From positions 2,133,001 to 2,197,000 of the forward strand of contig NZ_CP163421.1 in assembly GCF_041429775.1 (NCBI RefSeq): DNA of 64,000 nucleotides. The letters run 5' to 3'. The notes beneath the pieces were generated by a model. It had not been told where the DNA came from. It made no database searches and worked only from the letters and a program-made list of their open reading frames with translations. The translations under genes and the position numbers were made by a program. Source of the DNA: Glycocaulis abyssi. GTDB lineage: Bacteria > Pseudomonadota > Alphaproteobacteria > Caulobacterales > Maricaulaceae. Shown one piece after another: positions 19,389-28,293 of the stretch (its first letter is position 1; the number at the start of each line of letters is the position of its first letter).

Positions 19389-19773
19389 CTCAAAAGATTT
19401 AGGGGCTGTTGACATCAAATATGATGCTAAGGTCGCACATGTTCTAGATGGTGATTTAGATGTGGTTTTAAACGTCGGAAAAGAAGACGGCGTTAGTATT
19501 GGAAATATATTTGTAATATTTTCTCTCGGAGGAGAAATATTAGACCCCGACAGCAAGGAGTCATTGGGTCGACTAGAAATCATCAAGGGTCGTGGACGAA
19601 TAACGCATGCCCAAGGAAAAATATCAACGTTGCGTTCGTCATCAGTAGCTAGACAAAAAAGGACCGTGGGGAGTGGTTTGTTGTCCGGTCTCTTGACGGA
19701 CAATGTAGAAGAAAGCATTGAGATTCCATTTGAATCGCCCGAAATTGGTGATTTTGCAAAGAAAATAGGTTGA
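19381..19773 (+). CDS. unrecognised soluble protein, AT-rich cassette gene 2 (FlgT-C-like fold?)
   Basis: 130 residues; ATG 19381 lies inside the end of the preceding gene, after GGAGG, so the two are translationally coupled. The pattern VVLNVGKEDGVSIGNIF, then LDPDSKESLGRLEIIKGRGRI and a Ser-rich strand recalls the small beta-barrel found at the FlgT C-terminus and in related domains with a DP-x(5-6)-LG motif. That resemblance is by eye and weak. AT-rich like its partner. Its 3' end meets the convergent zincin gene with only two bases between. Confidence 0.65.
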   Translation: MPSSKDLGAVDIKYDAKVAHVLDGDLDVVLNVGKEDGVSIGNIFVIFSLGGEILDPDSKESLGRLEIIKGRGRITHAQGKISTLRSSSVARQKRTVGSGLLSGLLTDNVEESIEIPFESPEIGDFAKKIG

Positions 19774-19775
19774 AT

Positions 19776-20183
19776 TTAATCCACACTCTCTTCAACCGCG
19801 TGCATGTCGTCGTCCGACAGGCCGAAATGATGGCCGATCTCGTGGACCAGCACATGAGCGATGAGATCGCCAAGCGTGACATCCCCGCGCTCGCACCACT
19901 CGAGAAGAATGGGCAGGCGATAGAGAAAGACATGGTCGGGCATGCCTGGATCCATCACGGATTTTTCTGTCAGGTCCACGCCGTGATAGAGGCCGGTCAG
20001 CTCGTACGGGTTTTCCATCCCCAGCGCCTTGAGCGTTTCCTCATCGGCAAAGTCGGCGATCTGGATCACCACATTGCCGCACAGCTGACGGAAGGCTTTG
20101 GGCAGGCCCGCAAAGGCCGCCTCGGCGATGTCGAGGAAATCGGCTTCGGACGGGGCGGGCTGGTTTGTGAAAATCGATGTCAT
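19776..20183 (-). CDS. metallopeptidase family protein (minimal zincin)
   Basis: 135 residues. The zinc-binding motif HEIGHHFGLSDDDM near the C-terminus (H114-E-x-x-H118, third ligand downstream) and the segment GLYHGVDLTEKS are characteristic of the small one-domain zincins (PF06262-like) conserved across alphaproteobacteria and actinobacteria. No signal peptide, so cytoplasmic. Physiological substrate unknown. Confidence 0.88.
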   Translation of the reverse strand: MTSIFTNQPAPSEADFLDIAEAAFAGLPKAFRQLCGNVVIQIADFADEETLKALGMENPYELTGLYHGVDLTEKSVMDPGMPDHVFLYRLPILLEWCERGDVTLGDLIAHVLVHEIGHHFGLSDDDMHAVEESVD

Positions 20184-20245
20184 GCCTCTTCCTAGCCCGG
20201 GCGGAGGCGCACGCCTAGATGGCGCATGAGCCAGACTTGCAAACG

Positions 20246-20260
20246 GAACAAAGTTTGAAC
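20246..20260. promoter_or_regulatory. LexA (SOS) box upstream of mmcB
   Basis: GAAC-AAAGTTT-GAAC is an exact match to the alphaproteobacterial LexA direct repeat GTTC-N7-GTTC, read on the minus strand. It lies 12 bases upstream of the mmcB ATG at 20273. The mmcB gene of Caulobacter belongs to the SOS regulon, so site and gene agree. Confidence 0.85.
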
Positions 20261-20272
20261 ATTATTCAGCCC

Positions 20273-20734
20273 ATGAAGCCAGACCCCGTCTCCATTGCCT
20301 CGCTGACCAATCCGGCCATTGACGATGCGCAAGGGCTGATGCGCGGCGCGGCGCGCGTGCTGGCGAGCTTTGGCCTGGCCGCGATACCGGAATTTTCCCT
20401 GCCCTGCGGACGCCGGGCCGACCTGATGGCGCTGGGACCGAAGGGCGAGCTGGTCATTGTCGAGGTGAAATCCGGCGCGGCAGACTTTCGCGCCGACGGC
20501 AAATGGCCGGAATATTTCGACTGGTGCGACCGCTATTTCTTCGCCGTATCAGAGCGCTTCCCGCGCGCCCTGCTGCCTGAACATACCGGGCTTATCATCG
20601 CGGACGGGTTTGGCGGCGCGATCGTGCGTGAAAGCCCGGTCAACCCGCTGGCCCCCGCCCGGCGCAAATCCATCACCTTGCGCTTTGCCCGCACGGCGGC
20701 CGAGCGCGCCTTGCGGCTGGACCGACTGCCCTGA
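20273..20734 (+). CDS. mmcB: MmcB family DNA repair protein
   Basis: 153 residues from ATG 20273. A longer in-frame start at 20219 is rejected because it would place the LexA box inside the gene. The restriction-endonuclease-like core is visible: FSLPCGRRADLMALGP followed by ELVIVEVKSGAADFRAD, giving the D...E-x-K catalytic pattern. The following DGKWPEYFDWCDRYFFAV is typical of MmcB. In Caulobacter MmcB is a DNA-damage-induced nuclease-like protein involved in mutagenesis and repair. Confidence 0.88.
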   Translation: MKPDPVSIASLTNPAIDDAQGLMRGAARVLASFGLAAIPEFSLPCGRRADLMALGPKGELVIVEVKSGAADFRADGKWPEYFDWCDRYFFAVSERFPRALLPEHTGLIIADGFGGAIVRESPVNPLAPARRKSITLRFARTAAERALRLDRLP

Positions 20735-20813
20735 CCACAGATTCAGGTTGTAGCACCTTTCCACGGGGTTAATACTATCGGGAGGGGAAGCGGCTTGCTT
20801 GAGGGGGTAAGCG

Positions 20814-22916
20814 ATGACTGTGAGGCGGGTGCTCGCATTTTGCGGGGTGGGTTTTGGCGCGATAATGGCTCTGGTTTACGGGGCCGTGCACTATCCGGAT
20901 TATGGCCCGGCCGAGCAGGCAGGAACGCCCCCTGAAACATGGGCATCGTCCGCGCAGGCTTTGCAATTGCTCCCTGCCACCTCCTCCGCGCGCACGCTAG
21001 GGTACGGGCCAGCGCCCGGCTTTGTAGAGCCGGTTGCCATGCCCGATCCCTCCACTGTCGGCACCGAAGCCATGGGCGGGGCCCGCCTGCTGGTCGTTGA
21101 TTTCCAGCATGACGCGCGAGATCCCGAAGCGGGGCTTTATACCCGCTATGTGATCGAGGCTGTGACGGGCGCGGGACTGGCAGCCATTTCCCGGCTCCAG
21201 ATCAATCTCGATCCTCGCTACCAGTCCATCGTCATCCATGAGGCTGCTATCATCCGCGACGGCGAGCGCGAAAGCCGGGAGGGACGCATTGCCGCAGAGT
21301 TTCTGCGTCAGGAACCGGCGCTGAACTATGGCATCATCACCGGAATGGAAGTGGCCGTCCTGCGCATCGAGGATGTCCGCCAGGGTGATATCCTGGACCT
21401 GTCCTTCTCTGTGACGGGTACCAACCCCCTGCTTGCCCCGCACCAGACAGAGAGCTTTCCGCTCGCCACCCTGACCGATATCGAACAGCTCTCCATCCGC
21501 ACCAGCTGGCCGCGCGGCGCATCGCACAGCATTGTCGGTGCCAGCGAGGACAGCCTGAGGATCGAAAACCGCTTCGGGCGGACGATCTACAGTTTTGGCC
21601 CCCGGCGCATCGAAGCCGTGGAGATGGAAGAGGGCGCACCGGTGGATTATCCCCAGATCCCGACCCTGACCATCTCATCCTGGCCGGACTGGGCCAGCGT
21701 GGCCGCATGGGGCCGGCCCTTCTACCGTCTGCCCGCCGAACCGGATGCCGAGATCGCAGCGCTGGCGGCACGCTTTCGCGAGGCCCATGGCGACCCGGCG
21801 CGGCAGCTCACGGCGGCGCTGGAATTTGTACAGGACGAGATCCGCTATCAGGCCGTACTGCTCGGTGATGGCACCTATGTCCCCGCCTCCACCAGCGATA
21901 CGCTGCGCACGCGCACGGGCGACTGCAAGGCCAAAACCCTGCTTTTGCTGGCCTTGCTCGATGCACTGGACATCGAAGCCTATCCGGTGCTGGCCCACAC
22001 CTCGTCGGGACGCAGTGTGGACCGCTACCCGCCCAGCCCCCAGCTTTTTGACCATGTGTTTGTCCAGGCCCGCCTCGGCGGCAACACGTTCTGGCTTGAA
22101 CCGGCGATGACAAGGCAGCGCGGCACCCTGTTTAACCGCGTCCAGCCCGATTATGGGCTGGTCCTGGTCCTGGACGGCGTCGCCACAGGGCTGACCGATA
22201 CCACGCCCGAGCAACCGCCGCTTGCCTCGACCGTGTATCTTGAGCGGTTCGAACTTCTGCAACAGGAGCTTACCGACCCGCTGATCTGGTCGCTGGAAAT
22301 CACCCATCGCGGACTGGCCGCCGATGAGTGGCGCTCCCTCATCCAGCAGACGGGGCTGAGCCAGATCGAACAGGCATATACCAACTTCTATGCGAGTTAC
22401 CGCCGATCGGCAGAGCTGGTCATGCCCCTGCACGTAGACGATGACGAGGAGGCCAACAGGCTGACACTCAGCGCCAGCTGGCGTGTGGCACCGCTGATCG
22501 GCCCGGCGGACGCCACCGGACGGCGGGAAATCCGGCTGCGCCCGCACAGTCTCGGCGATATGCTGGCAAGCACCAATCTGGAACGGCGCACACCGGTGGT
22601 AACCGCCTATCCCTATCATCGGCGCCATGTCATCGAAGGCGGGATTGATGATCCCGACGGCACTTTCTGGAACCTGCAAGATTCCAGCACACAACTGACC
22701 AACGATGCCTTCGAGTTCAGCCATGGCATGACATACGAAAACGGCCTGATGACCGTGAGCTACGATCAGATGGCGCTCGTCCCGTCAGTCATGCTCGATC
22801 AATCCATGGTGGACGACCATCGCAGCATGCGGCGGTACCTGGGAGACTATGTACTCGTGCTGAACTTGCCGGCTCTCGACGCGCTGGAGGCCGAAGCGGC
22901 CGGCGCCAAACCCTAG
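20814..22916 (+). CDS. DUF3857 and transglutaminase-like domain protein
   Basis: 700 residues. An N-terminal hydrophobic segment (about 5-25) is a signal peptide or anchor. A DUF3857 domain occupies roughly residues 95-290 (with DPRYQSIVIHEAAIIRDGE). The transglutaminase-like core follows: Cys in TRTGDCKAKTLLLLALL (about residue 370), His in LFDHVFVQARL (about 413) and Asp/Glu in the next strand. The C-terminal 230 residues are beta-rich. Expected to be periplasmic. Substrate unknown. Its stop overlaps the convergent regA stop by four bases. Confidence 0.85.
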   Translation: MTVRRVLAFCGVGFGAIMALVYGAVHYPDYGPAEQAGTPPETWASSAQALQLLPATSSARTLGYGPAPGFVEPVAMPDPSTVGTEAMGGARLLVVDFQHDARDPEAGLYTRYVIEAVTGAGLAAISRLQINLDPRYQSIVIHEAAIIRDGERESREGRIAAEFLRQEPALNYGIITGMEVAVLRIEDVRQGDILDLSFSVTGTNPLLAPHQTESFPLATLTDIEQLSIRTSWPRGASHSIVGASEDSLRIENRFGRTIYSFGPRRIEAVEMEEGAPVDYPQIPTLTISSWPDWASVAAWGRPFYRLPAEPDAEIAALAARFREAHGDPARQLTAALEFVQDEIRYQAVLLGDGTYVPASTSDTLRTRTGDCKAKTLLLLALLDALDIEAYPVLAHTSSGRSVDRYPPSPQLFDHVFVQARLGGNTFWLEPAMTRQRGTLFNRVQPDYGLVLVLDGVATGLTDTTPEQPPLASTVYLERFELLQQELTDPLIWSLEITHRGLAADEWRSLIQQTGLSQIEQAYTNFYASYRRSAELVMPLHVDDDEEANRLTLSASWRVAPLIGPADATGRREIRLRPHSLGDMLASTNLERRTPVVTAYPYHRRHVIEGGIDDPDGTFWNLQDSSTQLTNDAFEFSHGMTYENGLMTVSYDQMALVPSVMLDQSMVDDHRSMRRYLGDYVLVLNLPALDALEAEAAGAKP

Positions 22917-23461
22917 CGCGGCGCGCGCTTGGCGAGGATGCGCTGCAAGGTGCGCCGGTGCATGTTCAGCCGCCGGGCGGTTTCCGACACGTTGTGATCG
23001 CACAGCTCGAACACGCGCTGGATATGCTCCCAGCGCACCCGGTCCGCGCTCATCGGGTTTTCCGGCGGTTCGGGCTTGGTGCCCGGTGCCGCCAGCAGGG
23101 CTTTCACCACATCATCGGCGTCGGCAGGCTTGGAAAGATAGTCGATGGCACCTGATTTCACCGCCGCCACAGCCGTGGCGATATTGCCATAGCCGGTCAG
23201 CATGACGGCACGGCAATCGGGGCGGTGGCGGTGCAGGGCGCGCACCACGTCCAGCCCGTCGCCATCCTCCAGGCGCAGATCCACCACCGCAAAGGCTGGC
23301 GGCGCGCTGCGGGCCACGTCCAGCGCCTCGGCGACACTGCCCACTGCCGTCACCTCGAAGCCGCGCTGCGTCATCGCCCGGTCGAGCCGGTTTCGGAATG
23401 GCGCATCATCATCCAGGATGAGGAGCGTACGGTCGGCGGGCAGGTCGAGCAGTTCGGTCAT
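22913..23461 (-). CDS. regA: ActR/PrrA/RegA family redox response regulator
   Basis: 182 residues. The receiver domain has the acidic cluster LDDDAPF (17-23), phospho-acceptor D61 in FAVVDLRLEDGDG and the KPAD motif near 115. The C-terminal Fis-type helix-turn-helix (HNVSETARRLNMHRRTLQRIL) is nearly invariant in RegA/PrrA/ActR. In other alphaproteobacteria it controls photosynthesis, respiration and carbon fixation genes in response to oxygen. It follows its kinase gene in the same orientation, 104 bases apart. Confidence 0.92.
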   Translation of the reverse strand: MTELLDLPADRTLLILDDDAPFRNRLDRAMTQRGFEVTAVGSVAEALDVARSAPPAFAVVDLRLEDGDGLDVVRALHRHRPDCRAVMLTGYGNIATAVAAVKSGAIDYLSKPADADDVVKALLAAPGTKPEPPENPMSADRVRWEHIQRVFELCDHNVSETARRLNMHRRTLQRILAKRAPR

Positions 23462-23565
23462 GGTCTGGCCCGGTTCCTTTCAGGGTCAGGCGTGGCATCA
23501 ATAATCTGTCCCCTGATCTAGGACAGGCGGGCGGGAAGGGAAAGACCTGCGCCGCTTTGGCCAGC

Positions 23566-24879
23566 TCATGCAGGCAGTTCCAGCCCCTTGCGCGGCAGGG
23601 TCATTATCACCTGTGCGCCGGTGCGCCCGGCCCGGTTTTCAAACCGGACAACCCCGCCCAGCCGCTCGATCAGCGTGGTGGCGATAAAGACGCCGAGGCC
23701 CAGCCCGCCCGGCCCCGGCTCATGCCGGCGCGTGGTGATATAGGGCTCTCCAAGCTTGGCGAGGATGTCGGCGGGAAAGCCCGGCCCGTCATCACTCACC
23801 GTGATGATAAACCGGTCCGCGCTCCAGCTTGCATTCAGGCGCACCTCGGCGCGGGCGAAATCAACGGCGTTCTCGACAAAATTGCCCAGCGCATAGATCA
23901 GCTCCGGCCGGCGGCGCAGCGTCGGCTCATCGCCTGCATCCTGCAGGGATGTCACGATGGCGGCGCCAAGTCCTTTGAGCGGCGCGGCGGCCTCCTCCAG
24001 CACATCGCCCAGCGCCATGCGGTCATGCATCTGGTCGGTATCACTGGGAGCCTGAGACAGGCGTTTGAGGATATCGCGGCAGCGCTCGGCCTGGGAGACG
24101 AGCAGCGCCGCGTCCTCGTGCAATTCAGGGTCTGTGATGGCGCGGGCCATCTCTTTGGCCGTCAGCTGGATGGTGGCCAGCGGCGTGCCCAGCTCATGGG
24201 CGGCAGCCGCCGACAGGGCGCCAAGCGCGGACAGGCGCTGCTCGCGCGCCAGAATGCTCTGCGTGGCCGCCAGTGCGGCCCCCATGCGTCGTGCCTCACT
24301 GCCCACACGCCACGCATAGACAGCCGTGAAGGCGATGGTGATGACCAGCGCCAGCCACAGCCCTGCCTGGTAGAGGGGCGGCAGATCCAGCGGTCCGGCC
24401 CATTCATTCCACGGCAGGGGCCGGTGCCAGACGCTCATGGCCAGCGATCCGGCAATCGTCAGCGCGGCCAGCGTCATCCACCAGCGCACGGGCAGGGCCG
24501 CCACGCCGATCAGCACCGGCGCTGCCACCACAAAGGCAAACGGGTTGGAGGTGCCGCCTGTCAGGGCCACCAGCACGATCACCTGCATCACATCAAAGGC
24601 GAGCTGGGCAAAGCTTTCGCGCTCTGTGGCAAAGCGCTGGACCGGCTGGGTCCAGGCGATCACAAGGTTGAGAGCCGCGCTGGCCCCGATAACGGCCAGA
24701 CACAATGCCAGAGCCAGTTCGAACCCCAGTATGAAATGGACACCGAACACGGTGATGGTCTGGCCGGTAACCGCCAGCCATCTCAACACGATAAGGGTGC
24801 GCAGCCTTACCCGCCCGAAGAGCGGGGTAAGGGACGGATCGGCGCGGCTTTCATCGGCATCGGTGTGGAAAAAGGCCAA
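23566..24879 (-). CDS. regB: ActS/PrrB/RegB family redox-sensing histidine kinase
   Basis: 437 residues. Six N-terminal membrane helices carry the quinone-sensing heptad GGTSNPF (108-114) between helices. The H-box is AAAAHELGTPLATI with H228, and the redox-active cysteine equivalent is C267 in QAERCRDILKRLSQAP. The ATPase domain shows NFVENAVDFA, DDGPGFP and GGLGLGVFIA. It phosphorylates RegA under reducing conditions in studied species. Divergent from the SCO gene, an arrangement resembling regB/senC loci. Confidence 0.93.
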   Translation of the reverse strand: MAFFHTDADESRADPSLTPLFGRVRLRTLIVLRWLAVTGQTITVFGVHFILGFELALALCLAVIGASAALNLVIAWTQPVQRFATERESFAQLAFDVMQVIVLVALTGGTSNPFAFVVAAPVLIGVAALPVRWWMTLAALTIAGSLAMSVWHRPLPWNEWAGPLDLPPLYQAGLWLALVITIAFTAVYAWRVGSEARRMGAALAATQSILAREQRLSALGALSAAAAHELGTPLATIQLTAKEMARAITDPELHEDAALLVSQAERCRDILKRLSQAPSDTDQMHDRMALGDVLEEAAAPLKGLGAAIVTSLQDAGDEPTLRRRPELIYALGNFVENAVDFARAEVRLNASWSADRFIITVSDDGPGFPADILAKLGEPYITTRRHEPGPGGLGLGVFIATTLIERLGGVVRFENRAGRTGAQVIMTLPRKGLELPA

Positions 24880-24982
24880 GACGGGTCTCCATGCTCGTGC
24901 TGCAATGCAGCGTAGCGCCTCGACAGGACGGTGATTTGCGCCCTATCTATTGGTTGAGAAGCATACCGGGGAGTTCGCGCAC

Positions 24983-25630
24983 GTGAACTGGTCAAACCGT
25001 CCTGCCTGGCTTTTACCTGTCATTGCCAGCGCCGTCTGCGTCATCATTGCCATCGCGGCGCTTGTATATGCCACCGGTCAGCGCCCTGCTGCTGCCCCGC
25101 CCGGCGTGCGCGAAAGCGGCCAGGCCCTGATTGGCGGCGATTTCGAGCTGGTGGCCCATACCGGCGAGACGATGACCAGTGCCGATTTCGAGGGCCGGCC
25201 CATGCTGATCTATTTCGGCTTCACCTATTGCCCCGATGTGTGCCCGATGTCGCTGCAGCTGATGGCGCAGGCACTTGCAGAGCTGGATGAGGCTGAGCGC
25301 GCGGAGTTCCAGCCTCTCCTCATCAGCCTTGACCCTGAGCGCGACACGCCTGAAGCGCTGGCCAGCTATGTGGAAACGCCGGTCTTCCCCGAGAACCTTA
25401 TCGGTCTGACCGGCTCGGCAGAACAGATCGAGACAGCCGCGCGCGCCTACCGCGTCTACTATGCCCGCTCCGATGCCGACTCATCCATGGCCGAATATCT
25501 GATCGACCATTCTTCACTGATTTACCTGATGGATAGGCAGGGCCGTTTTGTGGAGGTTTTCCCGCACGCCACCGCGCCTGAACGCATTGTGCAATCCCTG
25601 CAACGATTTTTACAGGAAGAGGGCGCATGA
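24983..25630 (+). CDS. SCO1/SenC/PrrC family copper chaperone
   Basis: 215 residues from GTG 24983, with GGGGAG nine bases upstream; a TTG at 24950 is a weaker alternative. One N-terminal membrane anchor (about 8-30). A thioredoxin-fold domain with the copper-binding C-x3-C in GFTYCPDVCPMS (about 93-97) and the partner His in YLIDHSSLIYLMD. SCO proteins deliver copper to the CuA centre of cytochrome c oxidase. Its position next to regBA parallels senC/prrC in Rhodobacter. Confidence 0.92.
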   Translation: MNWSNRPAWLLPVIASAVCVIIAIAALVYATGQRPAAAPPGVRESGQALIGGDFELVAHTGETMTSADFEGRPMLIYFGFTYCPDVCPMSLQLMAQALAELDEAERAEFQPLLISLDPERDTPEALASYVETPVFPENLIGLTGSAEQIETAARAYRVYYARSDADSSMAEYLIDHSSLIYLMDRQGRFVEVFPHATAPERIVQSLQRFLQEEGA

Positions 25631-25686
25631 TCGCCGTCCTGACGGGTATGTCTGAACGCCCGCAAGGCCGGAGGCCCTAGGTCCAG

Positions 25687-26967
25687 ATGCTTTACACCTT
25701 CATGGAAATGACACGCGCAGCCATGCTGCCCTGGCGCACAGCGGCCAATGTGGCGCGCACCTCGCTGCGCTCGCCGCTAAACCCGATGGGTGACACGCTG
25801 GCCGGGCGCACGGCAGCCGCGGCGGCAGACGTGTTTGAAAGCCTGACGCGCTATTACGGCAAACCCGAATGGGGCTTTGATACCGTAGCGGTCAATGGCC
25901 TGCCCGTCGGCGTCGAGGTGGAGACGGTCTGGAGAAAGCCGTTCTGCAATCTGGTCCGCTTTTCCCGTGACCGGGCAGCCCTCGCCGCAGCGCGCAAGGT
26001 GAAGGAAACCGCGCTTGCTGATGATCCAAAGCTGCTGCTGGTCGCGCCCATGTCCGGCCATTACGCGACCTTGCTGCGCGGCACGGTAGAAGCCTTCCTG
26101 CCCACCCATGAGGTCTACATTACCGACTGGGCCGATGCGCGCATGGTGCCGGTGATGGAAGGCCGGTTCGGGCTTGGCGACTACGCTGAATATGTGCGCG
26201 AGATGATTACAATCATCGGCCCCGGCGCCCACGTGGCGGCCGTTTGCCAGCCTGGCCCGCCCGTGCTGGCGGCCCTGTCCCTGATGGCGCAGGACAATGA
26301 TCCGGCGCGGCCCGCCACCATGACCTTCATGGGATCACCCATAGATGCGCGCAAAAGCCCGACCGTGCCCAATAAGCTGGCCGAGGAGCGCCCGTTTGAA
26401 TGGTTCCGGGACAACCTGATCCACACCGTGCCGAGCGTGTATCCAGGCGCGCTGCGCCGGGTCTATCCGGGCTTCTTGCAGCTCACCGGTTTCATCAACA
26501 TGAACTATGAGCGTCATGTCGATGCCCATTACGACTATTTCGCCAATCTGGTGAAGGGCGATGGCGACAGCACCGACAAGCACCGCCAGTTCTATGATGA
26601 ATATCTCTCGGTCATGGATCTGACCGAGGAATTCTACCTGGAAACCATCGCCGACGTGTTCCAGGCCCACGCCTTGCCGCAAGGCAATTTCGAGGTGAAG
26701 GGCCGCCGCGTCGATCCGTCAGCCATTACCGATATCGCGCTCCTCACCGTCGAGGGTGAAAACGACGACATTTCCGGTATCGGTCAGACGCAGGCCGCCC
26801 ACACGCTATGCTCTGGCCTGCCCAAAGCCCTGCGTGAGGACTACATCCAGCCCGATGTCGGCCATTACGGCGTGTTCAACGGCCGGCGCTTCCGCGAGGA
26901 GATCGTCCCGCGCATGAACGCCTTCATGGAGCGCCATGCCCACCCGGCAAAGGGCCGGGCTGCCTAA
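25687..26967 (+). CDS. phaZ: intracellular polyhydroxyalkanoate depolymerase
   Basis: 426 residues. The N-terminus MLYTFMEMTRAAMLPWRT and the alpha/beta-hydrolase core match intracellular PhaZ. The nucleophile is a cysteine, C187 in AAVCQPGPPVLAAL, as in Ralstonia PhaZ enzymes where Cys replaces Ser. The Asp lies in EGENDDISG (about 357) and the His in PDVGHYGVFNGRRF near residue 392. It mobilises stored polyhydroxybutyrate. No other pha genes lie nearby. Confidence 0.93.
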   Translation: MLYTFMEMTRAAMLPWRTAANVARTSLRSPLNPMGDTLAGRTAAAAADVFESLTRYYGKPEWGFDTVAVNGLPVGVEVETVWRKPFCNLVRFSRDRAALAAARKVKETALADDPKLLLVAPMSGHYATLLRGTVEAFLPTHEVYITDWADARMVPVMEGRFGLGDYAEYVREMITIIGPGAHVAAVCQPGPPVLAALSLMAQDNDPARPATMTFMGSPIDARKSPTVPNKLAEERPFEWFRDNLIHTVPSVYPGALRRVYPGFLQLTGFINMNYERHVDAHYDYFANLVKGDGDSTDKHRQFYDEYLSVMDLTEEFYLETIADVFQAHALPQGNFEVKGRRVDPSAITDIALLTVEGENDDISGIGQTQAAHTLCSGLPKALREDYIQPDVGHYGVFNGRRFREEIVPRMNAFMERHAHPAKGRAA

Positions 26968-27467
26968 CGGCAGAGCTCGCCGGTCTGGCGCAGCGCAGCC
27001 GTCACACCTGACAGCGAGAAGGTGTAGGCGGTGTTGGTGCCGCGCGCGGAGACCGCTTCGATGCGCATGGTCGCGCCCCGGCGCATGGCATCAACCAGCC
27101 GGGCTTCCTCGCGCGGTTCCTCGACAAAGCCTTCACGCTCATCGACATACATGCTCACCCGGTCAGACCCGACAGAGGCACGTGGCGGGTTGTCGGCGCG
27201 CAACTCATAGCCGGCCAGAAAGCTCGGCTGCTCGCGCGCGGCCCCGTTCGCCCAGCTGGACACGAAGAAATACACATCGCCATGATCGACCGTGCCGGGC
27301 CGGGAATCGGTCGGGCGCGTCACCGCGTAGCAGATGCGCTCCTCCCCGCTGCCGCGGGTGAAGACGCGCCAGTCATTGTGCTGACCGTGAAAATCGGGCG
27401 CCTGGGCAAAGGATGGCGCGCCAAGGGCTAAGGCGCAGAAAACGATAGCGGGAAGGGCAAGGCGCAT
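26964..27467 (-). CDS. IalB family (invasion-associated locus B) secreted protein
   Basis: 167 residues with a clear signal peptide ending near AQA (residue 22). The body WRVFTRGSGEERICYAVTRP, a GDVYFFVSS strand and a final cysteine (GELCR) fit the IalB family, which is widespread in alphaproteobacteria, including free-living species where its role is unclear. Convergent with phaZ, overlapping its stop by four bases. Confidence 0.82.
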   Translation of the reverse strand: MRLALPAIVFCALALGAPSFAQAPDFHGQHNDWRVFTRGSGEERICYAVTRPTDSRPGTVDHGDVYFFVSSWANGAAREQPSFLAGYELRADNPPRASVGSDRVSMYVDEREGFVEEPREEARLVDAMRRGATMRIEAVSARGTNTAYTFSLSGVTAALRQTGELCR

Positions 27468-27613
27468 GGGGCGGTTTCCTGAACTGGCGGCTGGCTGCAG
27501 GCGGTATATGTTTCTGCTCTCGTAACGGCGATTTCAAGGCGCACAGCAGTTTAAACCGCGTTAAGGTGCATCCCTGTTTGGTGCAATCCGGGGCGCGAGA
27601 GCGATAATCCTCC

Positions 27614-28195
27614 TTGGCGGACTTCAAGACCAGGACTGATGCCCGCGAAGGGCGCGAGACGCTCGACGCTCTTGTGGAACAGACCGCCCGGCAGGATCGG
27701 GCCGCCTTTGCCACCCTGTTCAACTTCTTTGCGCCGCGCGTGAAGTCCTATCTTTTGCGCCTGAACGCCGATGATGCGCTGGCCGAGGAAATTGCCCAGG
27801 AGGTCATGCTGACCGTCTGGCGCAAGGCCCAACAGTTCGACCGCACGCAAGCCTCCGCCTCCACCTGGATATTCCGCATTGCGCGCAACAGGCGCATCGA
27901 TGTGGCGCGCCGTGCGTCAAAGCCAGCACTGGACCCGGACGAGCCGTCATTATTGCCCGCGCCGGAAATAGCGCCCGATGACGCCGCCCATGCCAGCGCG
28001 CGCGATCTGCGCGTGCAGGCTGCGCTGAAAGGCTTGCCGCCCGAACAGCTTTCCCTGCTGCAGCTGGCTTTCTTTGACGGCCTGTCACACAGCGAGATCG
28101 CTGACCGGCTGGCCCTGCCGCTGGGCACGGTGAAATCCCGGCTTCGCCTCGCCTTCGACAAGCTGCGCAAACATCTCGACGCCGATGATCTCTAA
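27614..28195 (+). CDS. ECF RNA polymerase sigma factor (RpoE/ChrR-associated type)
   Basis: 193 residues from TTG 27614; the start is uncertain because no good ribosome site or ATG is present. Region 2 is clear (FAPRVKSYLLRLNADDALAEEI, then EVMLTVWRKAQQFD and WIFRIARNRRIDVARR). Region 4 has the helix-turn-helix GLSHSEIADRLALPLGTVKSRLR. Sequence character and the downstream ChrR-type gene place it with the sigma-E group that, in Rhodobacter sphaeroides, responds to singlet oxygen. Confidence 0.9.
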   Translation: MADFKTRTDAREGRETLDALVEQTARQDRAAFATLFNFFAPRVKSYLLRLNADDALAEEIAQEVMLTVWRKAQQFDRTQASASTWIFRIARNRRIDVARRASKPALDPDEPSLLPAPEIAPDDAAHASARDLRVQAALKGLPPEQLSLLQLAFFDGLSHSEIADRLALPLGTVKSRLRLAFDKLRKHLDADDL

Positions 28196-28293
28196 CCCCG
28201 CCGGCTGCCAAAACCATCGGCCCGCCCTTGAAGTCTTATAGACCCGCTCAATATCCACCGCCGTGCGTTCCCAGACGAGACCAGACCACTGCC

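Noticed and set aside
23557-24915. 452-codon plus-strand ORF opposite regB
   Set aside because: It is a shadow of the histidine kinase gene, whose motifs are unambiguous on the minus strand.
27548-27563. Possible CtrA site TTAA-N6-TTAA upstream of the ECF sigma gene
   Set aside because: The spacer is six bases, while the CtrA box needs seven; the match is too weak.
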